Origin: Haloterrigena sp. KLK7
GTDB lineage: Archaea; Halobacteriota; Halobacteria; Halobacteriales; Natrialbaceae
DNA: 64,000 nucleotides
Assembly (NCBI RefSeq): GCF_037914945.1
Contig: NZ_CP149787.1
Location: 2,914,001-2,978,000 of the forward strand
Reading direction: 5' to 3'
The notes under the pieces were generated by a model that did not search any database, was not told the origin of the DNA, and was given only the letters and a program-made list of their open reading frames with translations. The position numbers and the translations under genes were made by a program. Shown here in pieces: positions 37,376 to 44,687 of the stretch. Position 1 is the stretch's first letter. Each line of letters begins with the position of its first letter.

Positions 37376-38420
37376 CGACGCGGCCGACGCCGGAGAGACC
37401 TTCGACGCCCTCCTCGACGAGGCGGAGGACTCCCTCGAGAACCTCGATGAGTATCTCGGCGGCGTCGAGAACGTCGAAGAGCTCGACGACAGCGCGCTCG
37501 AGACGATCGTCGGCGACGTCGAGACGCTCGTCACCGTCGTCCGAGAGACCGAGGAACTGCTCGAGGCGATCGACCTCAGCGAACTTCCCGAGGCCGTCGA
37601 CGGCGACGACCTCCTCGAGGCGATCGAGATAGGGAAGATTCCCGAGGTGCTGGCAGACGACGAACAGGGCGCGAGCGACCTCGTGAATTTCACGCAGCTC
37701 TTCCGGGCGATCAACCTGTTGAACGCCTGGAACGCCACCGATCTCACCGATATCTGGAAGGAGAAACGCGAACTCCAGGACGCCGTCGACGAACTCGGGG
37801 ACGGCGAGGACGCCGGCATGGTCGAGGACGCGGTTTCGGACGTCGTCGGCGGCGGTGACGACGAGGGCGGCCTGATCGGCGGCGACGACGACGACCTGAT
37901 CGAGATGGACGCCGGCGACGCGAAGCAGGCGCTGGGCGACATCAACGTCGCGGAGGATCCGGAGGCCTATCAGATCGCCATTCAGGAGCAGGCGCTGAAG
38001 GGAATCGACGCGTTCCGGTCGGCGCTGCTCGAGACCCACGAGAAGTTCGAGCAGCTCTACGAGATGAACCGGGAGAAGATGCGCCGCAAGGACACCAGCA
38101 CGAACTCGCGGAACCCGACCGCGGCGGCGACGATTCCGACCGAGCGCCGCGACCTCGGCAGCGGCGCCCGCTACTCGACGGTGCCACAGGACGTCAAGCT
38201 CTCGACGGCGCCCAGCCGGAAGCGAATCTACGGCCGCCGGTTCGAGATCGAACGGGAGAAACAGCGACGGCGGGAGAACGGCGGGCAGGCGAACAGGCGA
38301 GGAGCGGCGAATGACGGGCGAGCGAATCAGCGAGGGGCGGCGAATGACGAGCAGGCGAATCAGCGAGGGACGGAGAACGACGCCTCGGAGCAACAGCAGC
38401 GGAGGGAAACCAATGAGTGA
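37368..38420 (+). CDS. gvpI: Large gvp operon protein in the gvpI position (GvpI-like C-terminus)
   Basis: A 350-residue protein where gvpI (about 140 residues, basic) is expected. The first 220 residues are acidic and helical (FDALLDEAEDSLENLDEYLG, then NLLNAWNATDLTDIWKEKRE). I know of no GvpI with such a domain. The last 110 residues are basic and Arg/Gln-rich, with GARYSTVPQDVKLSTAPSRK, RIYGRRFEIEREKQRRRENG and three 11-residue repeats, which fits GvpI. The acidic part could come from another haloarchaeal family. The gvpI label rests on position and composition. Confidence 0.6.
   Translation: MSDDAADAGETFDALLDEAEDSLENLDEYLGGVENVEELDDSALETIVGDVETLVTVVRETEELLEAIDLSELPEAVDGDDLLEAIEIGKIPEVLADDEQGASDLVNFTQLFRAINLLNAWNATDLTDIWKEKRELQDAVDELGDGEDAGMVEDAVSDVVGGGDDEGGLIGGDDDDLIEMDAGDAKQALGDINVAEDPEAYQIAIQEQALKGIDAFRSALLETHEKFEQLYEMNREKMRRKDTSTNSRNPTAAATIPTERRDLGSGARYSTVPQDVKLSTAPSRKRIYGRRFEIEREKQRRRENGGQANRRGAANDGRANQRGAANDEQANQRGTENDASEQQQRRETNE
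38283..38381 (+). repeat. Three in-frame 33-base tandem repeats in the gvpI-like gene
   Basis: The units at 38283-38315, 38316-38348 and 38349-38381 encode GQANRRGAAND, GRANQRGAAND and EQANQRGTEND. Each is 11 codons, so copy changes keep the frame. This makes a likely length-variable tail. Confidence 0.8.
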
Positions 38421-38577
38421 TACTATGCTACCAACGGCGATTCGACGGCGACTCGAGGTACTGACGGCCGTCGGGCTGGCGACCGTCTCGCCGCCGACGG
38501 ACCCGACCGGGCCGACGGCCGCGGACGTGACCGATTCGACGCCACCCGACGGCGGAGGTGACGGCCGTGGTCGATGA
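38413..38577 (+). CDS. Small ORF between gvpI-like gene and gvpJ, unknown
   Basis: A 54-residue frame that starts in the stop of the previous gene (ATGAGTGA), the same eight-base junction as gvpH/gvpI. A Shine-Dalgarno word GGAGGG lies at the right distance. It overlaps the gvpJ start by 11 bases. The peptide has a short, mildly hydrophobic helix (RRRLEVLTAVGLATV) and a Pro/Asp/Thr-rich tail. No known Gvp protein matches. It could be a vesicle minor protein or only a coupling device. Confidence 0.45.
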   Translation: MSDTMLPTAIRRRLEVLTAVGLATVSPPTDPTGPTAADVTDSTPPDGGGDGRGR

Positions 38578-39157
38578 CTTCCAGCCGAGCCGTCAGAAGG
38601 CCGACCTCGCGGAGGTCGTCGAGATGCTGCTCGACAAGGGGATCGTCATCAACGCCGACATCGCCGTCTCGATCGGCGACACGCAATTGCTCGGCGTCCA
38701 GCTCCGGGCCGCCATCGCTTCCTTCGAGACCGCGGCCAAGTACGGCCTCGAGTTCCCCGAGGGCACCGACATGCGACGGGTCGCGGCGGCGGTCGACGAC
38801 CCGGAAATCGCCGAGATGGATCGACCGAATCCGGTGATCGATCCCACGCGGGGCGTCAACGCCACCGCCGACGAGCAGTCCGAAGACGGGAGTGACGCGT
38901 CGGACGAGGCGAACGGCGACTCGAGCGACGACGGCGCGGAGAGCTACGAGATGCCCGACCGCGGGGTCTCTCACCTCGGCGCGCGACCGGACCCGGACCG
39001 GCCGACCCGCGGCGGGTTCGATCTGCTCAGCGACGACTCCGATTCCGACGATGACGGTGAGAACGGGACGGAATCCGACGGTGACGGGGACGCCGAATCG
39101 ACCGAGAGCGGCGACGGCGAGGAAGCCGAAGCGACGAACACGGAGGGAGACGCATGA
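38567..39157 (+). CDS. gvpJ: Gas vesicle protein GvpJ with long acidic tail
   Basis: A 196-residue GvpA/J/M family protein. The core (about 8-85) reads KADLAEVVEMLLDKGIVINA, DIAVSIGDTQLLGVQLRAAI and FETAAKYGLEFPEGTDM. The last 110 residues are a disordered Asp/Glu/Ser-rich tail that I have not seen described at this length for GvpJ (Halobacterium GvpJ is about 114 residues). The GTG at 38567 is chosen because GGAGGTGA at 38554-38561 is a near-ideal Shine-Dalgarno site eight bases before it and overlaps the other GTG at 38558. Confidence 0.88.
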   Translation: MVDDFQPSRQKADLAEVVEMLLDKGIVINADIAVSIGDTQLLGVQLRAAIASFETAAKYGLEFPEGTDMRRVAAAVDDPEIAEMDRPNPVIDPTRGVNATADEQSEDGSDASDEANGDSSDDGAESYEMPDRGVSHLGARPDPDRPTRGGFDLLSDDSDSDDDGENGTESDGDGDAESTESGDGEEAEATNTEGDA

Positions 39158-39498
39158 CCCAGATCGACGTCGGCGACGGCGAGGACGCGCGCCAGGGGCT
39201 GGTCACGCTCGTCGTCACCGTCGTAGAGATCCTGATGGACGCCTTAGAGCGCGAGGCGGTGCGCCGCATGGAGTCGGGGAACCTCGCCGACGAGGAGATC
39301 GAACGGCTCGGCGAACAGCTCGCGACGATCGAGGCGGAGATCGAGCAACTCAAAGAGGACGAGGGGATCGAGGACGGCGTCGACGACCTGCGCGGCGACC
39401 TGAACGGACTGGTCAACGACGCGATCGAACAGCTCCACGGCGAACCGCGAGCCATGAATAAACCCGGCTACTCCGTGCTCGGAGGTGACGAGGAGTGA
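39154..39498 (+). CDS. gvpK: Gas vesicle protein GvpK
   Basis: A 114-residue GvpK protein: DARQGLVTLVVTVVEILMDA, then LEREAVRRMESGNLADEEIE, matches the family core, followed by a coiled helix. It is an essential minor vesicle component in studied species. The start overlaps the gvpJ stop by four bases and follows GGAGGGAG. Confidence 0.93.
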   Translation: MTQIDVGDGEDARQGLVTLVVTVVEILMDALEREAVRRMESGNLADEEIERLGEQLATIEAEIEQLKEDEGIEDGVDDLRGDLNGLVNDAIEQLHGEPRAMNKPGYSVLGGDEE

Positions 39499-40445
39499 GC
39501 TCCGAACGGTCCGACGAACGGCTCGAGGACATCGCCGACGCCGAAAGCATCGACGACCTCGAGGGGATCGACGATTTCGACGACCTCGAGGAGGCCGTCG
39601 ACGACGCGATCCCCGAGATCGACGACGGGCGGTACCTCTACTGTATCGTCCGGGCCGACGAGGGCGCGGCGTTCGAGGCGACCGGCGTCGACGGCGAACC
39701 CGTCTCGATCGTGGCCGCGGACGGCATCGGCGCGGTCGTCCACGAAACCGACGGCATCTACGATTCAGCGGACCTCACGCAGGTCCGCCGCTGGCTCGTC
39801 CGCCACCAGACGATCGTCGACGAGGCCGCCCAGGAGTTCGGCACGCCGATCCCGTTCCAGTTCGACACGATCCTCCGGGGCGGTGACGAGGGCGTCCGCG
39901 AGTGGCTCCGCGAGGAGTCCGATACGCTCGACCGCGCGCTCTCGGGACTGGCGGGCCACTGGGAGTACCGCGTCGAGGTCGCCGAGATCGATCCCATCGA
40001 CGACGACGCGCTGATCGAGCGCGACGACCGACTGGGGGAGCTCGCCGATCAGATCGACGACTCCGGGTCCGGGACGTCGTTCCTGCTCGAGAAGAAACTC
40101 GAGCAGCGCCTGACCGAACTGCGGGCGGCCCGCCGCGAGTCGATCACGGCCGATCTCCAGGAGCGACTCGCGGACGCCGCGCGGGAGGTCCACAGCCTCG
40201 AGCGGTCGCCGACGGCGTCGTTGTCCGATGACATCGCCGACGAGGCCGAACAACGCGACGGCGAAACGCTCTGTCGACTGACGCTGCTCGCCCACGAGGA
40301 CGAGGAGGAGGCGATCGGCTCGATCCTCGACGACGTGGCGGCAAACGACGGCTTCGAGGTCCGGTTCACGGGGCCGTGGCCGCCGTACACGTTCGCGCCG
40401 GAACTGGGCGGCGACGAATCGACCGATACCCAGCCACACCCATGA
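39495..40445 (+). CDS. gvpL: Gas vesicle protein GvpL
   Basis: A 316-residue GvpF/GvpL family protein. An acidic 45-residue extension (SDERLEDIADAESIDDLEG) comes before the core RYLYCIVRADEGAAFEATGV, then VRRWLVRHQTIVDEAAQEFG and TPIPFQFDTILRGGDEGVRE. It ends GFEVRFTGPWPPYTFAPELG. GvpL binds several other minor Gvp proteins. The GTG start at 39495 overlaps the gvpK stop and has GGAGGTGA nine bases upstream. Confidence 0.93.
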   Translation: MSSERSDERLEDIADAESIDDLEGIDDFDDLEEAVDDAIPEIDDGRYLYCIVRADEGAAFEATGVDGEPVSIVAADGIGAVVHETDGIYDSADLTQVRRWLVRHQTIVDEAAQEFGTPIPFQFDTILRGGDEGVREWLREESDTLDRALSGLAGHWEYRVEVAEIDPIDDDALIERDDRLGELADQIDDSGSGTSFLLEKKLEQRLTELRAARRESITADLQERLADAAREVHSLERSPTASLSDDIADEAEQRDGETLCRLTLLAHEDEEEAIGSILDDVAANDGFEVRFTGPWPPYTFAPELGGDESTDTQPHP

Positions 40446-40867
40446 GACCCCGAAAGGACGAAGAGACGCTCGTCGACGTGCTCGACGTACTGCTCAGGGA
40501 CGGCGCCGTCCTCCGTGCGGACGTCATCGTCTCGGTCGCGGGGATCCCGCTGGTCGGTCTCAAACTCACGGCCGCCATCGCCGGGATGGAGACGATGACC
40601 GAGTACGGCTTCTTCGAGGAGTGGGACGTCGAACGGCGCCAAACGTCGGTCACTCGCCGTCAGCACAAGAAGAAAAAGAAGCGAAAACGGAAGCGGGCGC
40701 CGGACGAACTCGAGCGGATCACGGTCGGGTCGACGCCGGAGGGCGAGCGATCCCGCGACCGCGGCGACGAGTCGCCTCGAGAACGCACCGACGAGCGCTC
40801 TCGGCCGGACAGCGACGAGCGATCCGAGGGGGACGATCCCGAACGCTCCCGAGCGGACGACGAGTGA
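40442..40867 (+). CDS. gvpM: Gas vesicle protein GvpM with poly-basic and charged tail
   Basis: A 141-residue GvpA/J/M family protein. The core (about 6-60) reads ETLVDVLDVLLRDGAVLRAD, VIVSVAGIPLVGLKLTAAIA and METMTEYGFFEEW. The tail after residue 70 is unusual: HKKKKKRKRKRAPDE followed by a Glu/Arg/Ser-rich stretch to the end. The ATG at 40442 overlaps the gvpL stop by four bases. Last gene of the rightward operon. Confidence 0.91.
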   Translation: MRPRKDEETLVDVLDVLLRDGAVLRADVIVSVAGIPLVGLKLTAAIAGMETMTEYGFFEEWDVERRQTSVTRRQHKKKKKRKRKRAPDELERITVGSTPEGERSRDRGDESPRERTDERSRPDSDERSEGDDPERSRADDE

Positions 40868-40950
40868 GATCACTCGAGAGCCGAGTTCGAGAACGGAGAG
40901 CCGAATCGGTGGACGAGCCGAACGTGATCGGCGACGGATAGCCGTCCAGG

Positions 40951-41166
40951 TCAGGCGTGCTTCGGTCGTTCCGTGGTGAGCTCGACGTCGCCGGAGACGT
41001 CCTCCGTATCGCGGTCTTCGTCGTAGACGTACTGACCGGTAGCCCCGCAGAGCGTACACTCGTAGGTCTCGGAGATCTCGTTGATCATCTCCCCGTCCTC
41101 GAAGTAGACGCGGCTCTGCGTGATCTGCAGGAATTGGGCGGTCTCGCAGTTACTGCAGGTGATCAT
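40951..41166 (-). CDS. Small zinc ribbon protein, haloarchaeal
   Basis: A 71-residue protein with two CxxC sites: CSNCETAQFLQ at the start and CTLCGATGQYV at about 37-47. The pattern is a simple zinc ribbon. The acidic C-terminus ends TERPKHA. The function is unknown. It is convergent with gvpM and not part of that operon. Confidence 0.65.
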   Translation of the reverse strand: MITCSNCETAQFLQITQSRVYFEDGEMINEISETYECTLCGATGQYVYDEDRDTEDVSGDVELTTERPKHA

Positions 41167-41476
41167 ATCCGATCGAAGGCCACGACCGGTTGTAGTTATC
41201 CGGCTTGTAACCGAAAGTGGGACCGATCTATGCGCTTCTTACCTACAGTTTGACAGCCGATCGGGCGGCGGTCGGAGCGACGCGACCGTCGCTCGGAAAA
41301 CCGGATCGTTCTCAGCAGTAACAACAGCATAATCGACCGACGGCGGTACGATTGCACGACGCGGTATAGCGAGATTAGTGACCAGAAAACCCCGTTCTAC
41401 CCGCCGATCGATCGCGGTATTCGGTCACTTCGAAACCCGGCGAGCCGGCGGTCCGGTGATCGGTCCGCGTTCCGGT
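41167..41476. other. 310-base intergenic region, no gene seen
   Basis: Promoter DNA for the zinc ribbon gene is likely at its left end. A small hairpin with perfect 7-base arms, GAGCGAC and GTCGCTC (41275-41281 and 41288-41294), lies near the middle. Somewhat AT-rich (AGCAGTAACAACAGCATAAT near 41315). No open frame with a family motif was found. Confidence 0.4.
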
Positions 41477-42493
41477 TCACTCCGCGGTCGGCACGTCTAT
41501 TCGGTCCCCGGTTCGGGCCGCCTCGTAGGCTGCTTCCGTCAGCGCGGTCACCCGGAGGGCGTCCCGAGCCGTCGCCGGCGGTTCACCGTCGGTCCGGACG
41601 CTCTCGAGGAAGGCCTCGGCGCGAGTCCGCTCGGCCCGGGCGTCGATGTAGGGGTCGTACTCGCCCGCGTCGTCGTCGATCTCGGTGACGGTTCGCGAGC
41701 CCCACTGGCGACCCTCGAGGTAGACGGCGCCGTCGTCGTCCCAGATGTGGACGTGCTCGCGGACCGAGGGGGCGTCGCCGTTGAAGGAGAAGGTCCCCGT
41801 GGCGCCGTTAGCGAACCGGACGTCGAGGTGAGCGCGCCGATCGACCCGTTCGTCGTCGTCGTGAAAGTCCATGCTCGCCGCGACGGACTCGGGCTCGAGG
41901 CCGGTCGTCCAGAGGACGCCGTCGAGGACGTGGCTCCCGGTGTCGTAGAGGAAGCCGCCGCCCGAGAGGTCGGGATCGAGCCGCCAAGTCCCCCGCGAGT
42001 CGTCGATCCAGTCCTGAGTGATCGACGCGGTCAGCCAGTTCGGTGTCGCGTCGTCGAATCGCTCTCTGGCGGTCCGAAACGCCGTCTGGAGGTGGCGCTG
42101 GTAGCCGACCATCAGCGTCTCCGAGGACCGCTCGGCTCGATCCGCGAGGTCGCGTGCGCGCTCGAGGTCCGTGGTGAGCGGTTTGTCACAGTAGACGTGA
42201 CAGCCGGCCTCGAGGGCCGCGACGACCTGCTCGTAGTGGAGCGTGTGGGGCGTACCGACGAGGACGGCGTCCAACGGAGCGTCCTCGAGCATCTCCGCGT
42301 AGTCGGTGTACTGCTCGGAATCCGGGACGTCGAACGCGGTGCCGGTCTCCGCGAGCCGCTCCGTATCGAGATCGCAGAGCGCCTGTACGGTCGCGTCGCC
42401 GCGTCGGTGAAACTGCCCGCCGACGGTCGTTCCGATGTATCCGAGCCCGACGATTCCGAGCCGAAGCGGCTCCGCTAAGCCATCCTCGTGCAT
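41477..42493 (-). CDS. Gfo/Idh/MocA family oxidoreductase
   Basis: A 338-residue NAD(P)-dependent oxidoreductase. The Rossmann start is LRLGIVGLGYIGTTVGGQFH (about 10-29). The EKP-type motif is CHVYCDKPLTT (about 129-139), with the catalytic lysine in DKP. The C-terminal domain has GGGFLYDTGSHVLDGVLWTT with the conserved Asp and His. Such enzymes act on sugars, inositols or their derivatives. The zinc alcohol dehydrogenase gene lies upstream on the same strand after a 435-base gap. Confidence 0.86.
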   Translation of the reverse strand: MHEDGLAEPLRLGIVGLGYIGTTVGGQFHRRGDATVQALCDLDTERLAETGTAFDVPDSEQYTDYAEMLEDAPLDAVLVGTPHTLHYEQVVAALEAGCHVYCDKPLTTDLERARDLADRAERSSETLMVGYQRHLQTAFRTARERFDDATPNWLTASITQDWIDDSRGTWRLDPDLSGGGFLYDTGSHVLDGVLWTTGLEPESVAASMDFHDDDERVDRRAHLDVRFANGATGTFSFNGDAPSVREHVHIWDDDGAVYLEGRQWGSRTVTEIDDDAGEYDPYIDARAERTRAEAFLESVRTDGEPPATARDALRVTALTEAAYEAARTGDRIDVPTAE

Positions 42494-42928
42494 GGACCGC
42501 TAGACGGGAGACAGGCCCAATTATCTTCGCCCGTCGTGGGCCCCGTGAAGTGTGTCGCGGACGAACCGAGGCACTGAGCGGCGATTTCGTCACCGTTTCG
42601 GTGTGTAACCGTCTGGTTAGCCGTCGCCTGTCAACGGTTTGGGGAGACTACTGTCGGCCAAGCGCCTGCATAACAATGGGTGACACTTGCATTGCTCCGG
42701 CTGCGGGGAAGACGACCCCGCCGGGTACGCGCTCAACCGAGACGACGCGCTGACCAGTCGATTGCGTGCGTTCGTGCCCGGATGCTCGGAAGTGGACTCG
42801 CCCCCGCTTCGAGTTAGCTCATGTCTCTCACGCCAGGGCGGGCTCCCGCCCCCGCCCGGGTTTCCGAAACCGATACCGCGACCAGCAACGGCTCCCGTCC
42901 CGACGGGACCGCTGCTCGGCCGAACCGC
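42494..42928. other. 435-base intergenic region with a possible relic zinc-motif frame
   Basis: A plus-strand frame from a TTG near 42687 reads HCSGCGEDDPAGYALNRDDA, with a CxxC pair, and then degenerates into Pro-rich sequence. It has no good start or downstream domain, so it is probably a relic or chance frame. GC-rich hairpin-forming sequence (GGGCGGG and CCCGCCC around 42837-42858) lies near the dehydrogenase stop and could serve in termination. Confidence 0.35.
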
Positions 42929-43990
42929 TCAGAAGTCGGTGACGACCGGGATGCCGACGGTCTCGTAGTCGTCCATCGACGCCAGCGTCTCGGGCAGGTC
43001 GTCGAGCGAGAGCCGCTCCCCGATGATCTTGCTCGGCTCGAGCGTGCCCTGTGCGATCAGCTTGAACAGTTCCTCGTAGCGGACCAGCGGCATGCCGAAG
43101 GAGCCGTGGAAGTCGATCTCCTGCATCGTCATGACGTCGACGGGCAGTTCGATCTGGCCCTCCTCCTCGCCGGTCGTCAGGCCGACCTGGACGTGGCTCC
43201 CCCGCGTACCGAGGCTGTTGACCGAGTTCGTGCAGGTCTCGGCGACGCCCAGCGCGTCGATGGAGACGTCGGCCCCGCCGTCGGTGATCGACTGGACCTC
43301 TCGGGCCGCGCTGTCGACCTCGGTAACGTTGACGGTCTCGCGAGCGCCGAGCTCCTCGGCGCGCTCGAGTTTGTCGTCCACGAGGTCGATTCCGATCGGA
43401 TGCGCGCCCAGCGCGTCCGCGATGTGGATCGCCGATAGCCCGACGCCGCCACAGCCGTGGACGGCGACCCAGTCGCCGGGACGGAGGTCGGCGCGGTCGG
43501 CCAGCGCGTGGTAGGCGGTCATAAAGCGGCAGCCGAGCCCAGCCATCTCGTCGTACTCGACGGTTTCGGGCAGTTTGACGCAGTTGAAGTCGGCTTCGCG
43601 GACCGGGAACGCCTCCGCGAAGGCTCCCTGGGAGTACTCCGACAGCCCCAGCGGAATCACCGTCTCGCAGTTGTTCGCCCGGCCCTCGCGGCAGTGGGGA
43701 CAGCTCCCATCGCCGAGGTGGAACGGGACGGCGACGCGATCGCCGACCTCGAGGGTCTCGACGTCCGACCCGACCTCGGAGACGACCCCCGCGGGCTCGT
43801 GACCGAGGATCTGTCCTTCCGGGACCCCCGCACCGATCCAGCTCCAGTCGCCCTGCCAGGCGTGCCAGTCGCTGCGACAGACCCCGCAGGCCTCCGTCTC
43901 GACGACCACTTGATCCGGCTGCGGCTCCGGATACGACACGTCCTCGATCGCCAGCGGCTCCCCGTGTTCTTCGATAACGGCTGCTCGCAT
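42929..43990 (-). CDS. Zinc-dependent alcohol dehydrogenase (MDR superfamily)
   Basis: A 353-residue medium-chain dehydrogenase. The catalytic zinc ligands are in ETEACGVCRSDWHAW (about 32-46) and GHEPAG (about 64). The structural zinc site is reduced compared with the usual four cysteines: CPHCREGRANNCE (about 96-108). The NAD(P) site is VHGCGGVGLSAIHIA. It probably oxidises an alcohol or reduces an aldehyde in the cytoplasm. The substrate cannot be inferred. Confidence 0.86.
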   Translation of the reverse strand: MRAAVIEEHGEPLAIEDVSYPEPQPDQVVVETEACGVCRSDWHAWQGDWSWIGAGVPEGQILGHEPAGVVSEVGSDVETLEVGDRVAVPFHLGDGSCPHCREGRANNCETVIPLGLSEYSQGAFAEAFPVREADFNCVKLPETVEYDEMAGLGCRFMTAYHALADRADLRPGDWVAVHGCGGVGLSAIHIADALGAHPIGIDLVDDKLERAEELGARETVNVTEVDSAAREVQSITDGGADVSIDALGVAETCTNSVNSLGTRGSHVQVGLTTGEEEGQIELPVDVMTMQEIDFHGSFGMPLVRYEELFKLIAQGTLEPSKIIGERLSLDDLPETLASMDDYETVGIPVVTDF

Positions 43991-44069
43991 ATGCCGCTAG
44001 TTCCATCGGATACCACAAAAGTTTATGAGGAATAACTGGAACGGAAACGTGTAAGCGGTTTATCGCGGC

Positions 44070-44462
44070 TCAGGCGAGCAGTTCCGCGCTCTCCGAGGAG
44101 AGTTCGACGGTGACGTCCTGTCGCGTCTGGTCGCTGATCTGATCGATGTTCCGCGTCAGCACCTCGAGAACGTCCTCCGGTTCGGGGTAGACCAGCAGGT
44201 TCCCGTCCCCGTCTTCCATCACCAGTTGCGTGTCCGCCAGCGTCACCTGATCGTTCTCGATGTGGGCGACGATCGCCGGTAGCGCCTCCGCGCCGCCGAC
44301 GTCGCCTTCTTCGACCTTCGCGATGTACAGCGAGTCGAGCCCGATCAGGTCCTTGTACTCCCGGACGCGCTCGGCGCAGGCGACCATATCGCGCGTGATC
44401 GCGGTCTTCCCCTCGTTGCCGTGGGTCCCCTCGTAGCAGTGTTTGCAGACGCGGAGTTCCAT
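44070..44462 (-). CDS. Conserved haloarchaeal protein with CxxC start, unknown function
   Basis: A 130-residue protein. The N-terminus reads ELRVCKHCYEGTHGNEGKTA, a CxxC pair followed by a His, which may bind a metal. The remainder is a mixed helix-strand domain with acidic segments (VEEGDVGGAEALPAIVAHIE). I do not recognise the family. An ATG six bases upstream (MRM) is equally possible as start. Confidence 0.6.
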   Translation of the reverse strand: MELRVCKHCYEGTHGNEGKTAITRDMVACAERVREYKDLIGLDSLYIAKVEEGDVGGAEALPAIVAHIENDQVTLADTQLVMEDGDGNLLVYPEPEDVLEVLTRNIDQISDQTRQDVTVELSSESAELLA

Positions 44463-44687
44463 GCGCATACGTCGTCGTTCGGTATCGTCCCGCAAGGGAA
44501 TTTCGCAGGCGAGGACGTCAGTCACCCACAATTTGACAAGTTAGTGAGATGTCCCGAACTGTAATCGATCGATACCGGTCCTCGTCGCCGACCGTTCGAG
44601 ACGAGAGCGCGTCTAAAACGGCATTGATCAAGTATATCCCCTATTGCGGGGGCGGCATTGAAGTCCGTCCGCGCGTACGTTGTGACG

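Noticed and set aside
38283-38381. Tandem repeats considered as a CRISPR-like array
   Set aside because: The units are directly adjacent without spacers and are in frame with a gene, so they are coding repeats.
42687-42968. Plus-strand frame with a CxxC start (HCSGCGEDDPAG)
   Set aside because: Only about 30 residues look protein-like; the rest is Pro-rich and runs into the end of the alcohol dehydrogenase gene. There is no ATG, GTG or Shine-Dalgarno site, only a TTG.
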